From: Nitrospinaceae bacterium
GTDB lineage: Bacteria > Nitrospinota > Nitrospinia > Nitrospinales > Nitrospinaceae
DNA length: 64,000 bases
Reading direction: 5' to 3'
Assembly (NCBI GenBank): GCA_024644405.1
Contig: JAHELC010000001.1
Coordinates: 258,854 to 322,853 of the forward strand
Within the stretch, counting starts at the first letter, position 1; the number at the start of each line of letters is the position of its first letter. The notes under the pieces are model-generated. The model was not told the origin of the DNA and did not search any database. It worked only from the letters and a program-made list of their open reading frames with translations. Position numbers and translations under genes: made by a program. Positions 16,950-26,547 of this stretch are shown here, in pieces.

Positions 16950-17075
16950 TTATAGTACAAGGTTGACGCCGGACGCTTCAACTTTTTTGAAGGGGCCGAA
17001 GCCGGTGAGGAACAACTTGAGGGTGCCGCCGGTGCGGAGCTGTTTGGACAGATAACTCAACAGGTTGTCGGTCAT
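16950..17075 (-). CDS. Possible 41-residue ORF, pyroglutamyl-peptidase-like fragment
   Basis: A short frame starts MTDNLLSYLSKQL and contains LKLFLTGFGPFKKVEASGVN. The LTGFGPF...N pattern resembles the first strand and loop of pyrrolidone-carboxyl peptidase (Pcp). The rest of that enzyme is absent, so if the resemblance is real this is a remnant. The ATG lies 8 bases after the purA stop, which would permit coupling. It may equally be a spurious short ORF; I keep it at low confidence. Confidence 0.2.
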   Translation of the reverse strand: MTDNLLSYLSKQLRTGGTLKLFLTGFGPFKKVEASGVNLVL

Positions 17076-17082
17076 CTCGATT

Positions 17083-18378
<1,296 letters not shown>

Positions 18379-18489
18379 TCAGTTGGTTTCGATTCAAAAA
18401 AATATTTCGAGTTCAGTAACAGGCTGGGTGGCGGAATTTCGGCGACCAACCGGGTATTATGAAGATTTACGACGCAAAGTCAAGCGGAG

Positions 18490-18537
18490 CCAGCGTGACG
18501 CTGGACCCAAATTGCTCCGGGCCTTGCCCGGTCAGCC
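18490..18537. repeat. Two adjacent palindromic repeats overlapping the end of the YkgJ-like gene
   Basis: CCAGCGTGACGCTGG (18490-18504) is followed by GCTCCGGGCCTTGCCCGGTC (from 18514). The second unit contains the TGA stop codon of the gene ending at 18532. Confidence 0.8.
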
Positions 18538-18939
18538 GCGGAAATCTTTCAGGCGTTGTTTGATTTCTTCCGGTGGGATAACCGGCCCCTGGCCGATGCC
18601 GGGGCAGAATCCGGCGGTCAGTTCCCAATGGTTGCGGGTCCGCAGGTTTTCCTTCCAGAACGGATAGGTCTGGCACTGCCTGGGTTTGGCGGGATGAATG
18701 TTACAGCCCTGCATGGTGAGGAACTGGCACACCTGCCCCTCCTCCAACTCCATCTCGTAGACACCGAAATCTTTTTTCAAAAATTTTTTCTTGAAGTCGG
18801 AGGTCTTGATCTCGAGGAACTTCGCGGCGTTATAAATATCCCCCCGGTCGAAGTTCACCACACCGGGCTTCATACAGCACTTGAAGCAATCGGGCTGGCA
18901 CTCAAACCGGATCGGCTCTGTTTCCCACCACTTGGGCAT
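18532..18939 (-). CDS. YkgJ family cysteine-cluster protein
   Basis: 135 residues with the family's Cys pattern. FECQPDCFKCCMKPG lies near residues 13-26, QVCQFLTMQGCNIHPAKPRQCQTYPFW follows, and CPGIGQG lies near the C-terminus. Proteins of this family (formerly UPF0153) are thought to bind zinc or iron, possibly a cluster; their reaction is unknown. It starts two bases after the proB stop (TAA-CC-ATG), so it is translated from the same message. Its stop codon lies within a palindromic repeat. Confidence 0.8.
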   Translation of the reverse strand: MPKWWETEPIRFECQPDCFKCCMKPGVVNFDRGDIYNAAKFLEIKTSDFKKKFLKKDFGVYEMELEEGQVCQFLTMQGCNIHPAKPRQCQTYPFWKENLRTRNHWELTAGFCPGIGQGPVIPPEEIKQRLKDFRG

Positions 18940-18941
18940 GG

Positions 18942-20108
18942 TTATATCAACACGAGGTCATCGCGGTGGATGACTTCTTCGTAAAAGTTGGCGCCGACGA
19001 GACTGCGCACGGCGGCGGTTTTCATGCCCTTGATCTGGTCGAGGTCGCGCGAGTTGTAATTGACCAGGCCGCGGGCGATTTCTTTCCCCTTCTCATCCAG
19101 TATACGCACCGCGCTCCCGAATTCAAACTTTCCGTCGACTTTAATGACCCCCGCCGCCAGCAGACTCTTGCCGTGCTCCACCAGCGCCCTGCCCGCGCCC
19201 GCGTCGATTTTGATCGACCCCGCCGGCTTCAGCGTGTGGGCGATCCAGTGCTTGCGGTCCTTGATCTTCGCCGCGCCCGACCAGAACAGCGTGCCGATGT
19301 TGCTTCCGGCGAATACCTTTTTCAGGTTTTCGCCCTTGAGGCCGTTGATGATGAGCGTCGGGATGCCGAAACTCATGGTCTTCTTCGCCGCCAGCACCTT
19401 GGTGTACATGCCGCCGACCGCCAGCGGATTTTTACTTTTGCCGGCAATGCGTTCGATCTCCGGCGTGACGCGATCGACGTGCGAAATCAGTTCCGCCGGG
19501 GGGGCCTTATGATTGGTTCGCGCCGGGTCGGAGGTGTACAAACCGTCAACGTCCGACAGCAGGATCAGCAGATGCGCCTCCGCCATGCAGGCCACGTTGG
19601 CCGACAGCGTGTCGTTGTCGCCGATCTTGATCTCGTCGACCGTCACCGAATCGTTTTCGTTGACGATCGGGATGACGCCGTGCTCCAGCAGGGCTTCCAG
19701 CGTGTGCCGGATGTTCAGGTAGCGCTTGCGGTTTTCGAGGTCGTCGTGGCCCAGCAGAATCTGCGCCACCTTGAGGCCCTGCTTCTCGAACGACCGCTCG
19801 TAGGAACGGATCAGCGAACTCTGGCCGATGGCGGCGCAGGCCTGTTTCTCCGGGATGTCGAGGTTGGGCCGCTGGAGGTTGAGCCGTTCGCGCCCCGCCA
19901 TAATCGCCCCGGAGGAAACCAGGATCACCTCGTACCCGGCGTCGACAATCGCCTTGATGCGTTTCGCGTAACTGCGGATGCGTTTCAGGCTGAGGCCGCG
20001 CTCCAGCGGCGCCTTGCCCGACTCGTGGTCGGAGATCACCCCACTGCCGACCTTGATGACGACCCGCTTCGCACTCTTCAGAATATTTTTTCGTAGTTCC
20101 CGGCTCAT
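18942..20108 (-). CDS. proB: Glutamate 5-kinase with C-terminal PUA domain
   Basis: First step of proline synthesis: phosphorylates glutamate with ATP. The 388-residue product has the amino-acid kinase fold (VVIKVGSGVIS, ILVSSGAIMAG, IPIVNENDSVTVDEI, IGDNDTLSANVACM, LLSDVDGLYTSDP, VGGMYTKVLAAK). The PUA domain lies at about 290-380 (GSIKIDAGAGRALVEHGKSL ... IARGLVNYNSRDLDQIKG). proA is not adjacent, which is less common. It sits downstream of the AT-rich gene in the same direction, with a 137-nt gap. Confidence 0.95.
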   Translation of the reverse strand: MSRELRKNILKSAKRVVIKVGSGVISDHESGKAPLERGLSLKRIRSYAKRIKAIVDAGYEVILVSSGAIMAGRERLNLQRPNLDIPEKQACAAIGQSSLIRSYERSFEKQGLKVAQILLGHDDLENRKRYLNIRHTLEALLEHGVIPIVNENDSVTVDEIKIGDNDTLSANVACMAEAHLLILLSDVDGLYTSDPARTNHKAPPAELISHVDRVTPEIERIAGKSKNPLAVGGMYTKVLAAKKTMSFGIPTLIINGLKGENLKKVFAGSNIGTLFWSGAAKIKDRKHWIAHTLKPAGSIKIDAGAGRALVEHGKSLLAAGVIKVDGKFEFGSAVRILDEKGKEIARGLVNYNSRDLDQIKGMKTAAVRSLVGANFYEEVIHRDDLVLI

Positions 20109-20245
20109 GAAAAGTCCTTTGTTTATAAGCCCCTAAAGGCAACGCAGTTTAAACTATTCAGGTTAAATGAACAAGAAGGAGTTTGTGAGCGGGGATACAC
20201 TTTCGACATGGATATAAGGTCTATATTAAAAATATACGGCCAAAT

Positions 20246-21955
20246 TTACAGCGGCCAATCGTAGCGGTTTCCTCTATACCGCAAATCTAAAACTATTTTC
20301 TCACCAAACCAAGTATTTTCTATCAATTGACCTTTTCTCTGATCATATTCAACATTTTTGGGAAGCATATCTAATGCTTTTTTTTTGTTTTTACGTGCAG
20401 AAGCTTCAAAATTATTCCTGAGATGATCAAAAAATTCCCCTCTAAACCGCACTGCTCCACGATTATCCTGCGGAGCTTCTTGCTCATAAAGACCCAAAAT
20501 ATCAATTAAAAGGGCCGTGATGGGCGGATAATATTGATCATTTAAGTTTTGCTTAACCTTATCAAATAATAGAAGTTGAAGCCTTTTTTGAATCTCTTTA
20601 ATAAAGGGTGTCTCTAAGCCTTCGCTTACTGTGAAAATATCCAGCCAAATTCCAATAGCCAAAGTTCTAACATCATGGCCTTTCGAAATCATTGAGCTTA
20701 ATCTCTCAAAAAAATCATAAATCCCTTTTGCCAAAAACCCATAAAAAGAACTGTCTTTTAAAGAATCATACTCCTGGGAATTGAAAGGATAGATGGGCAA
20801 CTTATCACTATATTTTTCTCCTAATTCAATTTGTTTTTTAAAAATACCTTCCATTCTACTAAGAACTTCATATTCTTTTGTTTGATAAACTTCATCCTCA
20901 AGCTTTGTTTTTAATGAAAATGTTTGTTGCAAAGAGATCCCATCGAGTGTCCTAAACAAATTATTCAAAGCAAATGAATGTTGCCAAAAATCTCTTCCAC
21001 TTTGAAAATATGCTTCTACAACGATTGTTGCTATGTTCTCAAAGGCTTCAATTTGCCAAATATGAATCTCATCTTTCCAATAACCCCAAGGTTGCAATAA
21101 CGTATTAAAATTGTTATTAAATTGGTCATTTCCAAACATTATTTGAGTAAATCCTTTCCAATGACCTAATCCAGAATATTTATTTTCTCGATAGAGGATG
21201 GAATCAGGATTTATTAAGGCCTGATTAATAATTTCCTGTACTAAAGCATTAGCTCCAGAAAATCCACCATGCCCTTTTTGTAATTCTCTAAATATATCCA
21301 CAACAGTAAAGGGGTTATGAATCACCATAAGACGACAGAACTTTTCATCTGACAATAAGTTAAGCAAATCTAAAGAAATCACTACATGATCTGGAACATA
21401 ATATGGTTTATCTTCATCTTTCGCTTCCTTGGCCTCCCAATAATGGTATTGCTTGCTGAAATTAACAATTTTTTTTACATTTGGACGGATCTCACCAGAT
21501 AATTCAATTAACTCCGAATCATTCCCCTTGGATATTATCCTAAAACACTCATTAAAATACTTAGCACAGTTTTCCCATTCATAGCGGCTTTGTCTATTAA
21601 TTCCCCAAATTAATCCCATTATGCTAGAAGTAACAAAAATCCCGGCAAGCAATTCCCAAAAAACCGGGTACCCAATAACTGGCTTAGGCGTTAAAGGCAA
21701 AATGGGAACCACATGAGAAACAAAAATGAAAATTATTGACAATAAAAGAAAAACGTAGGCAACGTTTGCATTAAACCAAAAATTGGAGAGCCTGAACTTT
21801 TTAATGGGACTAAGTAATTGGGTTAAGGCTATTAGTAGTGCTGTTGCTGCAATTACTTCGCCAAAAGAAAAATAAATATGAGGGGGAAGTTTGGGGTCAT
21901 AAAAACAAGTTTCGAGGGAACTTAGGCCTAAAAGACATGGAAAATTTTGAGACAT
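20246..21955 (-). CDS. AT-rich gene for an unrecognised 569-residue membrane-anchored protein
   Basis: The N-terminal part has a hydrophobic segment at about 27-48 (FSFGEVIAATALLIALTQLL) and two more at about 63-83 (VAYVFLLLSIIFIFVSHVVP) and 96-115. The remaining 440 residues are a soluble, helix-rich, Asn/Lys/Glu-rich domain with no motif I recognise. Base use differs strongly from neighbours: bases 21241-21300 have 21 G+C of 60, whereas 19321-19380 within proB have 33 of 60. Codons are A/T-ending and lysines mostly AAA. This points to recent acquisition. No integrase, tRNA or direct repeat flanks it. It may be a solitary accessory gene (for example stress or phage defence), but nothing in the sequence shows this. 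Confidence 0.6.
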   Translation of the reverse strand: MSQNFPCLLGLSSLETCFYDPKLPPHIYFSFGEVIAATALLIALTQLLSPIKKFRLSNFWFNANVAYVFLLLSIIFIFVSHVVPILPLTPKPVIGYPVFWELLAGIFVTSSIMGLIWGINRQSRYEWENCAKYFNECFRIISKGNDSELIELSGEIRPNVKKIVNFSKQYHYWEAKEAKDEDKPYYVPDHVVISLDLLNLLSDEKFCRLMVIHNPFTVVDIFRELQKGHGGFSGANALVQEIINQALINPDSILYRENKYSGLGHWKGFTQIMFGNDQFNNNFNTLLQPWGYWKDEIHIWQIEAFENIATIVVEAYFQSGRDFWQHSFALNNLFRTLDGISLQQTFSLKTKLEDEVYQTKEYEVLSRMEGIFKKQIELGEKYSDKLPIYPFNSQEYDSLKDSSFYGFLAKGIYDFFERLSSMISKGHDVRTLAIGIWLDIFTVSEGLETPFIKEIQKRLQLLLFDKVKQNLNDQYYPPITALLIDILGLYEQEAPQDNRGAVRFRGEFFDHLRNNFEASARKNKKKALDMLPKNVEYDQRKGQLIENTWFGEKIVLDLRYRGNRYDWPL

Positions 21956-22085
21956 AATTCTTACTAAATCCTTTTAGACTAAAAGTAATAATAGATATTT
22001 TTTAAAAATATTCCGAAATTAGTTAAATCTTTCCTTGACCACATATATTCCGCATCAATATTAGCATAATCCTCCCTCAGTCTCA

Positions 22086-22160
22086 CTTCGACAAGCTCAG
22101 GGTGACAACATTGAGTCCAGCGTCACGCTGGCCCACGGCCCCCTTCACAAAGGGGGAGGC
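22086..22160. repeat. Three dispersed repeats in tandem at the end of the ankyrin lipoprotein gene
   Basis: CTTCGACAAGCTCAGGGTGA (from 22086), CCAGCGTCACGCTGG (22117-22131) and CCCCCTTCACAAAGGGGG (about 22139-22156) follow one another. The last touches the stop codon of the gene ending at 22160. Each unit recurs elsewhere in the window. Confidence 0.8.
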
Positions 22161-22804
22161 TATTTGGCTTTGGTTTGCAGGAATTCCCGTAGGGCGGGGG
22201 AGTTGGCGAGGTGGATGGGGGTGATGCCGGGCTGGCGGGTGAACGGGTCGAGGCCTTCGGCCTTTACATCGGCGCCCTTGGCGATGAGTAATTTAGCGAT
22301 GCCCTTCTGTCCGCTGAGTGCGGCGTAGTGGAGCGGAGTTAATTTGAGATTGTCGCGGGCGTGGATGTCCGCGCCTTTTTCGAGGAGCAGTCCCGCCATC
22401 GATTCCGGTCCGAACTGGGAAACGAAATGCAGGGGCGTCTTGCCCCAGGATTTTTCCTTCGCGTTGAGGTCGGCACCGTGCTGGATAAGCAGTTCGGCAA
22501 CGTCGCTCTGCACCAGTTGCGTGGCGAGATGCAGCGGGGTGAACGCGTCGCGGTCTTTCGCGTTCACATTGGCGCCTTTTTCGATGAGGAGGCTTGCCAC
22601 CTGCCCGTAGCCGCGGTTGACCGCCCAGTGCAGGGCGGTGCGCTGGAAGCCGTCCCTGGCGTTGATGTCGGCGCCCGACTCGAGCAGGCCTTTGACCTGC
22701 GTCAGGTTCCCCATCTTGGCGGACTCGTGCAGGTAGGTCGTCTCCTCCATCGAACAGGAGGCGAGAAAGAGGACCAGACCAAACCCCAGGATCCCGTATT
22801 TCAT
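22160..22804 (-). CDS. Ankyrin-repeat lipoprotein
   Basis: 214 residues from the ATG at 22804, which overlaps the upstream hydrolase stop by four bases (ATGA). A signal peptide with lipobox (LFLASC, Cys near 18) predicts export and lipidation. About five ankyrin repeats follow, recognisable by the recurring TPLH/ALHWA and ADINARD/ANVNAKD phrases and 'LLL..GADI' helices. Ankyrin arrays bind protein partners. Together with the two upstream genes it forms a tightly overlapped envelope operon. The stop codon abuts a palindromic repeat. Confidence 0.85.
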   Translation of the reverse strand: MKYGILGFGLVLFLASCSMEETTYLHESAKMGNLTQVKGLLESGADINARDGFQRTALHWAVNRGYGQVASLLIEKGANVNAKDRDAFTPLHLATQLVQSDVAELLIQHGADLNAKEKSWGKTPLHFVSQFGPESMAGLLLEKGADIHARDNLKLTPLHYAALSGQKGIAKLLIAKGADVKAEGLDPFTRQPGITPIHLANSPALREFLQTKAK

Positions 22805-23682
22805 TTTTCCTTTTCTCCCTTTTTCCATGCGCCCTGTTCCGCCGATTTCTCATTGGTCAAAGTACGTGTGATGAAGGCTTTGATCGCATCAAAGTAATCC
22901 CTGCCGCCGATGCGCCAGGTATTGTTGTGCCCTGCGCCCACGATCGAATAAAACTCTTTCGGTTCGGCGGCGGCTTTATACAGTTCGCGTCCCAGCGTAA
23001 AGGGAACCAGGGTATCCCGCGTGCCGTGAATAAACAGTTTCGGCATCTTCAATTGGGAAACGTATCCCTGCGTGTTCAATTCCGCACTGATGTACCATCC
23101 TGGAATAATGGGAGCGATCTTATCGGCGATGTCCACCGCGTTGGTGAAGGTCGATTCCAGAATCAGCCCCGCCGCGGGGTTGCGGGAAGCGGTGTACGCC
23201 GCAAAAGCGCCGCCCAGCGACCGCCCGAAGATAAACAGGGAGTCGATCGATACTCCCGGCTGGTTCATTACGGTATCATACGCCGCCTGGGAGTCCAGGC
23301 GAATCCCGTCTTCATCGGGGTCGCCCCCGCTGCGGCCAAAGCCCCGGTAATCGAAAATAAAGACGTTCAGATTCAGGTGGTGCAGGAAGAACAAATTCTC
23401 GAGGCGGTGGGTGATGTTGCCGGCGTTGCCGTGGAAAAACAGGAGGGACGCGATCGCTTCCTCACGACTGGGAATATACCAGCCGTGCAGTTTGACGCCG
23501 TCACTGGCCTCGAACCAGACATCCTGGACCGGGAGCGGCATCCTGGACGTGTCCCACAGGCCCTCCGGATATTTAACGGGATGATAAATAATATCATTTT
23601 CACAGCCGGTCAGCAGTACGGCAAACAACGCCAGCACCCCGACCAGGCCCGCCAGCGTTGCGGGCAGAGTTTTTCGGGTCAT
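22801..23682 (-). CDS. Alpha/beta hydrolase lipoprotein (ABHD13/BEM46-like)
   Basis: 293 residues with a lipoprotein signal peptide (LLTGC, Cys near 27) and a serine hydrolase fold. The oxyanion region is LLFFHGNAGN, the nucleophile elbow is FGRSLGGA, the acid is in LFIHGTRDTLVPF, and the histidine is in VGAGHNNTW. The overall pattern matches the ABHD13/BEM46 group, whose substrates are poorly known. It overlaps the NfeD-type gene by ATGA and the ankyrin gene by ATGA, so all three are translationally coupled. Confidence 0.85.
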   Translation of the reverse strand: MTRKTLPATLAGLVGVLALFAVLLTGCENDIIYHPVKYPEGLWDTSRMPLPVQDVWFEASDGVKLHGWYIPSREEAIASLLFFHGNAGNITHRLENLFFLHHLNLNVFIFDYRGFGRSGGDPDEDGIRLDSQAAYDTVMNQPGVSIDSLFIFGRSLGGAFAAYTASRNPAAGLILESTFTNAVDIADKIAPIIPGWYISAELNTQGYVSQLKMPKLFIHGTRDTLVPFTLGRELYKAAAEPKEFYSIVGAGHNNTWRIGGRDYFDAIKAFITRTLTNEKSAEQGAWKKGEKEK

Positions 23683-25019
23683 AAGGCGGCGTTGGCTTTT
23701 TTGACCTTTACCTTGAGGCCGTCGACCTTTTCCACCACCACGGTTTCCCCGGCGGCGATGGTGCCGTCACACACCGCGCTCCATATTTCTCCGTGCACGT
23801 AGACATTGCCTTCCGGGTCCAGCGTTTTTTTCACCACGCCGGTCGCACCAACCAGCCCTTCCGCTCCGCTGACGACTTTCAGCTGGGAGGATTTGGTGGC
23901 CAGGTACAGGGTACCCAGCGCGACCAGGACGCTGGTGAACAGAGTCGGGTACAGCACCGAACGCGAAATCTGCATGGCGGGGTCGTCGGTGTCGATCAAC
24001 ATGAGCGACCCAAGGAGGAAGCACACGACCCCTCCCGCGGACAGGAGCCCGAACGTCGGGGTGTTCAGTTCAACGATGAACAGGATACCGCCCAGCAGGA
24101 TGAGCAGCAGGCCGGCGTAATTGATCGGCAGGGTCTGCATGGCGTACAGGGCGAGGATCATGCTGATCCCGCCCAGGATACCGGGCAGGATGAGGCCGGG
24201 ATTGGACAGCTCGAAGTACAACCCCACCAGTCCGATCATCATCAGGATGTAGGCGATGTTGGGATTGGAGATGGTATCCAGAATATTTTCCCGCGGCGAC
24301 ATTTTGTGATAAACGACTTCTTTGCCTTTGGTCGCGAGCGTCACTGTGGCGTCATCCCCCATTTTTACCACGCGGCCGTCGACCGCCAGCACCAGGGCGT
24401 CGACGTTGTTGGCGATCAGGTCGATGACGGCGAGTTTTTTGGCTTCCACGGCGGAAATGGAGACGCTTTTCCGGACCGCCTGCTCCGCCCAGTAGGCGTT
24501 GCGCCCGCGCGCTTCGGCGAGGGAGCGGATATAGGCCGACGCGTCATTGAGAATTTTCTCTTCCATGGGGGAAGGCTCGCTATCTTCACCCTTCTCCCCT
24601 CCGCCGCCCATCATGTTGACCGGGTGCGCGGCGCCGATATTGGTGCCCGGTGCCATTGCCGCGATGTGTGAGGCAATGGTGATAAACGTTCCCGCCGATG
24701 CCGCACGGGAACCGCTCGGCGCGACAAACGCCGCCACCGGAATTTTCGACATTTGAATGGACTTGATGATCTGGCGCATGGAGGTGTCCAGCCCGCCCGG
24801 CGTGTCCATGCGGATGATGATCAGCGCCGTTTTTCCGGCATTGGCGTCTTTGATTTCGGTACTGACAAATTCGGCGACTACCGGGTTGATGGCGCCGGAG
24901 ATTTCGACCACGACCACCCGTTCCTTCACCTCAACCTCCGCCTGATCCTCCGCCCACGCCGTGGCGGACAGCAACACAGATCCGATGACACATCCCATAA
25001 ACCATTTTTTCCAGATCAT
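23679..25019 (-). CDS. NfeD-family membrane serine protease (ClpP-class N-terminus)
   Basis: 446 residues. A signal peptide ends near AWA-ED (about 23). The ClpP/SppA-like domain has IRMDTPGGLDTSM, the nucleophile region PSGSRAASAGTFI and a Lys-bearing later helix. Four or more membrane helices follow (about 255-385), then a C-terminal OB-fold NfeD domain (GLVGATGVVKKTLDPEGNVY ... VVVEKVDGLKVKV). Full-length NfeD proteases are usually paired with a stomatin/flotillin-like protein (membrane quality control); no such partner is adjacent here, the downstream genes being a hydrolase and ankyrin lipoprotein instead. Confidence 0.88.
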   Translation of the reverse strand: MIWKKWFMGCVIGSVLLSATAWAEDQAEVEVKERVVVVEISGAINPVVAEFVSTEIKDANAGKTALIIIRMDTPGGLDTSMRQIIKSIQMSKIPVAAFVAPSGSRAASAGTFITIASHIAAMAPGTNIGAAHPVNMMGGGGEKGEDSEPSPMEEKILNDASAYIRSLAEARGRNAYWAEQAVRKSVSISAVEAKKLAVIDLIANNVDALVLAVDGRVVKMGDDATVTLATKGKEVVYHKMSPRENILDTISNPNIAYILMMIGLVGLYFELSNPGLILPGILGGISMILALYAMQTLPINYAGLLLILLGGILFIVELNTPTFGLLSAGGVVCFLLGSLMLIDTDDPAMQISRSVLYPTLFTSVLVALGTLYLATKSSQLKVVSGAEGLVGATGVVKKTLDPEGNVYVHGEIWSAVCDGTIAAGETVVVEKVDGLKVKVKKANAAL

Positions 25020-25190
25020 AATCCCTCTATAATAAAGAGTTGAATACCATCATTTTTTCAGACCGGACCCGTAAAGTCAAACGGATTCGCTGGTCCATAA
25101 TGGCAATTGAGAACGCCTTTTATTTTAATTCATCCGGAAAGGGTTTGATGATAGACTAGACTGATTGATTATCGCGGGCCAAGAGGAACC

Positions 25191-25601
25191 ATGGATTACA
25201 AAACCGTTTTTATTGTCGATCCCATCAAGGGCGAGCGCCTGCAGTTGGCCAAGCTCCTGAAGCAGGAGAAAATCACCATCGCCGGGTTCGTCAAGCTGAC
25301 CGACTGCTTCAAGAAGAACAATCCCTTGAGATGCGATGTGGTGATTTATGTCCTGCGATCGGGCCGGGCCGAGTTGAAGGAACTCCACAAGGTGAATCAC
25401 CGTGAGAAAAATATTCCCTTTGTCATTGTAACGACCCCCGACGCCGCGGGGATCGAGCTGGACGAATGGAAGCAAAAGGGGTTCAAGTCCATCGACCTGG
25501 CCGTCGGCAGGGAAAAAGCCAAGGAAATCACCTATAATTTAATATCACCGGACGGACCGGTGCCGGAACGCAAACCCCAGCAAGCGGTTCCTCTGCCCTG
25601 A
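25191..25601 (+). CDS. Degenerate response-regulator receiver-like protein
   Basis: 136 residues with the strand-helix rhythm of a receiver domain (KTVFIVDPIKGERLQLAKLL, RCDVVIYVLRSG, IPFVIVTTPD, FKSIDLAVGREK). The position where receivers carry the phospho-accepting Asp reads CDVVIY, with Tyr instead. The usual conserved Lys-Pro near the end is also missing. It is therefore probably a phosphorylation-independent pseudo-receiver. It lies 35 bases before kdsA in the same direction and may be co-transcribed. No output domain is present. Confidence 0.6.
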   Translation: MDYKTVFIVDPIKGERLQLAKLLKQEKITIAGFVKLTDCFKKNNPLRCDVVIYVLRSGRAELKELHKVNHREKNIPFVIVTTPDAAGIELDEWKQKGFKSIDLAVGREKAKEITYNLISPDGPVPERKPQQAVPLP

Positions 25602-25636
25602 CGGCGTGACCCCGTCTCTTCCAACGCATTAACACT

Positions 25637-26476
25637 ATGACTTCACCCGTATCTCAAACACGAGAAATAAAGATCGGTCCACTGACCGCCGGCGGCGGCA
25701 ACCCCCTCGTGGTCATCGCCGGACCCTGCGTGATCGAATCGGAAAAACACGCGCTGAAGACCGCCGAACAACTGAAACGGACTTTTGCCGACGCGGGAAT
25801 TCCCTTCATCTATAAATCGTCTTACGACAAGGCCAACCGGTCGTCCATCCAATCGTTCCGCGGACCCGGCTTGAAAGAGGGCCTCCGGATTCTGCACAAG
25901 GTGAAAGAGGAACTGGAACTGCCGATCCTGTCGGACATTCACAAGGAAGAAGAGGTGGATCCGGCGGCGCAGGTGCTGGACATATTGCAAATTCCCGCGT
26001 TCCTGTGCCGGCAGACCGACCTCGTCGTCAAGGCCGCCAAAACCGGCAAACCGGTCAACGTGAAGAAGGGACAATTCCTCGCGCCGTGGGACATGAAAAA
26101 CGTCATCGATAAAATCAAGGAGTGCGGCAACGAAAACATCATGCTCACCGAACGCGGTTTCATGTTCGGGTACAACAACATGGTGGTGGATATGCGGTCG
26201 CTGGTGCTGATGCGCGAGTATGGATATCCCATCGTGTTCGACTGCACCCACAGCCTGCAACTGCCGGGCGGACAGGGCACGACCTCCGGCGGGCAACGTG
26301 ACCTGGTGCCGCACTTGACGCGCGGCGCGGTGGCGGTGGGATGCGACATGCTGTTCATGGAAGCGCACCCCGATCCCGACAATGCGCCGTCCGACGGACC
26401 CAACATGCTCAAGTTCGAGTCGCTCCCCGCTCTCCTGAAACAGATCAAGGACCTGGACCAGCTTCGCCTGAAATAG
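25637..26476 (+). CDS. kdsA: 3-deoxy-D-manno-octulosonate 8-phosphate synthase
   Basis: Condenses phosphoenolpyruvate with arabinose 5-phosphate to KDO-8-P for lipopolysaccharide. The 279 residues show [73 protein letters not shown] and [16 protein letters not shown]. The Cys in AGPC marks the metal-dependent class (E. coli has Asn there). Its stop codon is followed immediately by a degenerate copy of the CTTCGACAAGCTCAGG repeat. Presence of this gene indicates an LPS-bearing outer membrane. Confidence 0.96.
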   Translation: MTSPVSQTREIKIGPLTAGGGNPLVVIAGPCVIESEKHALKTAEQLKRTFADAGIPFIYKSSYDKANRSSIQSFRGPGLKEGLRILHKVKEELELPILSDIHKEEEVDPAAQVLDILQIPAFLCRQTDLVVKAAKTGKPVNVKKGQFLAPWDMKNVIDKIKECGNENIMLTERGFMFGYNNMVVDMRSLVLMREYGYPIVFDCTHSLQLPGGQGTTSGGQRDLVPHLTRGAVAVGCDMLFMEAHPDPDNAPSDGPNMLKFESLPALLKQIKDLDQLRLK

Positions 26477-26516
26477 TGTCACCCTGAGCCGATTAGCCTG
26501 TCCTGAGCTTGTCGAA
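26477..26516. repeat. Inverted-repeat element directly after the kdsA stop
   Basis: TGTCACCCTGAGCC and CCTGAGCTTGTCGAAAG are parts of the CTTCGACAAGCTCAGGGTGA family in reverse. They are separated by a short insertion and begin at the base after the kdsA TAG. Confidence 0.6.
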
Positions 26517-26547
26517 AGAAAGGGCGATACAAAGGAGTCGTCACACC

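Noticed and set aside
15934-17055. 373-codon plus-strand frame opposite cstA
   Set aside because: His/Arg/Gln-rich translation typical of an antisense frame to a membrane protein; no domain.
18966-20096. 376-codon frame opposite proB
   Set aside because: Shadow of proB; no motif.
20246-21955. Calling the AT-rich gene a phage-defence system
   Set aside because: Foreign composition alone does not show defence; no nuclease, NTPase or pore motif was seen and there is no partner gene.
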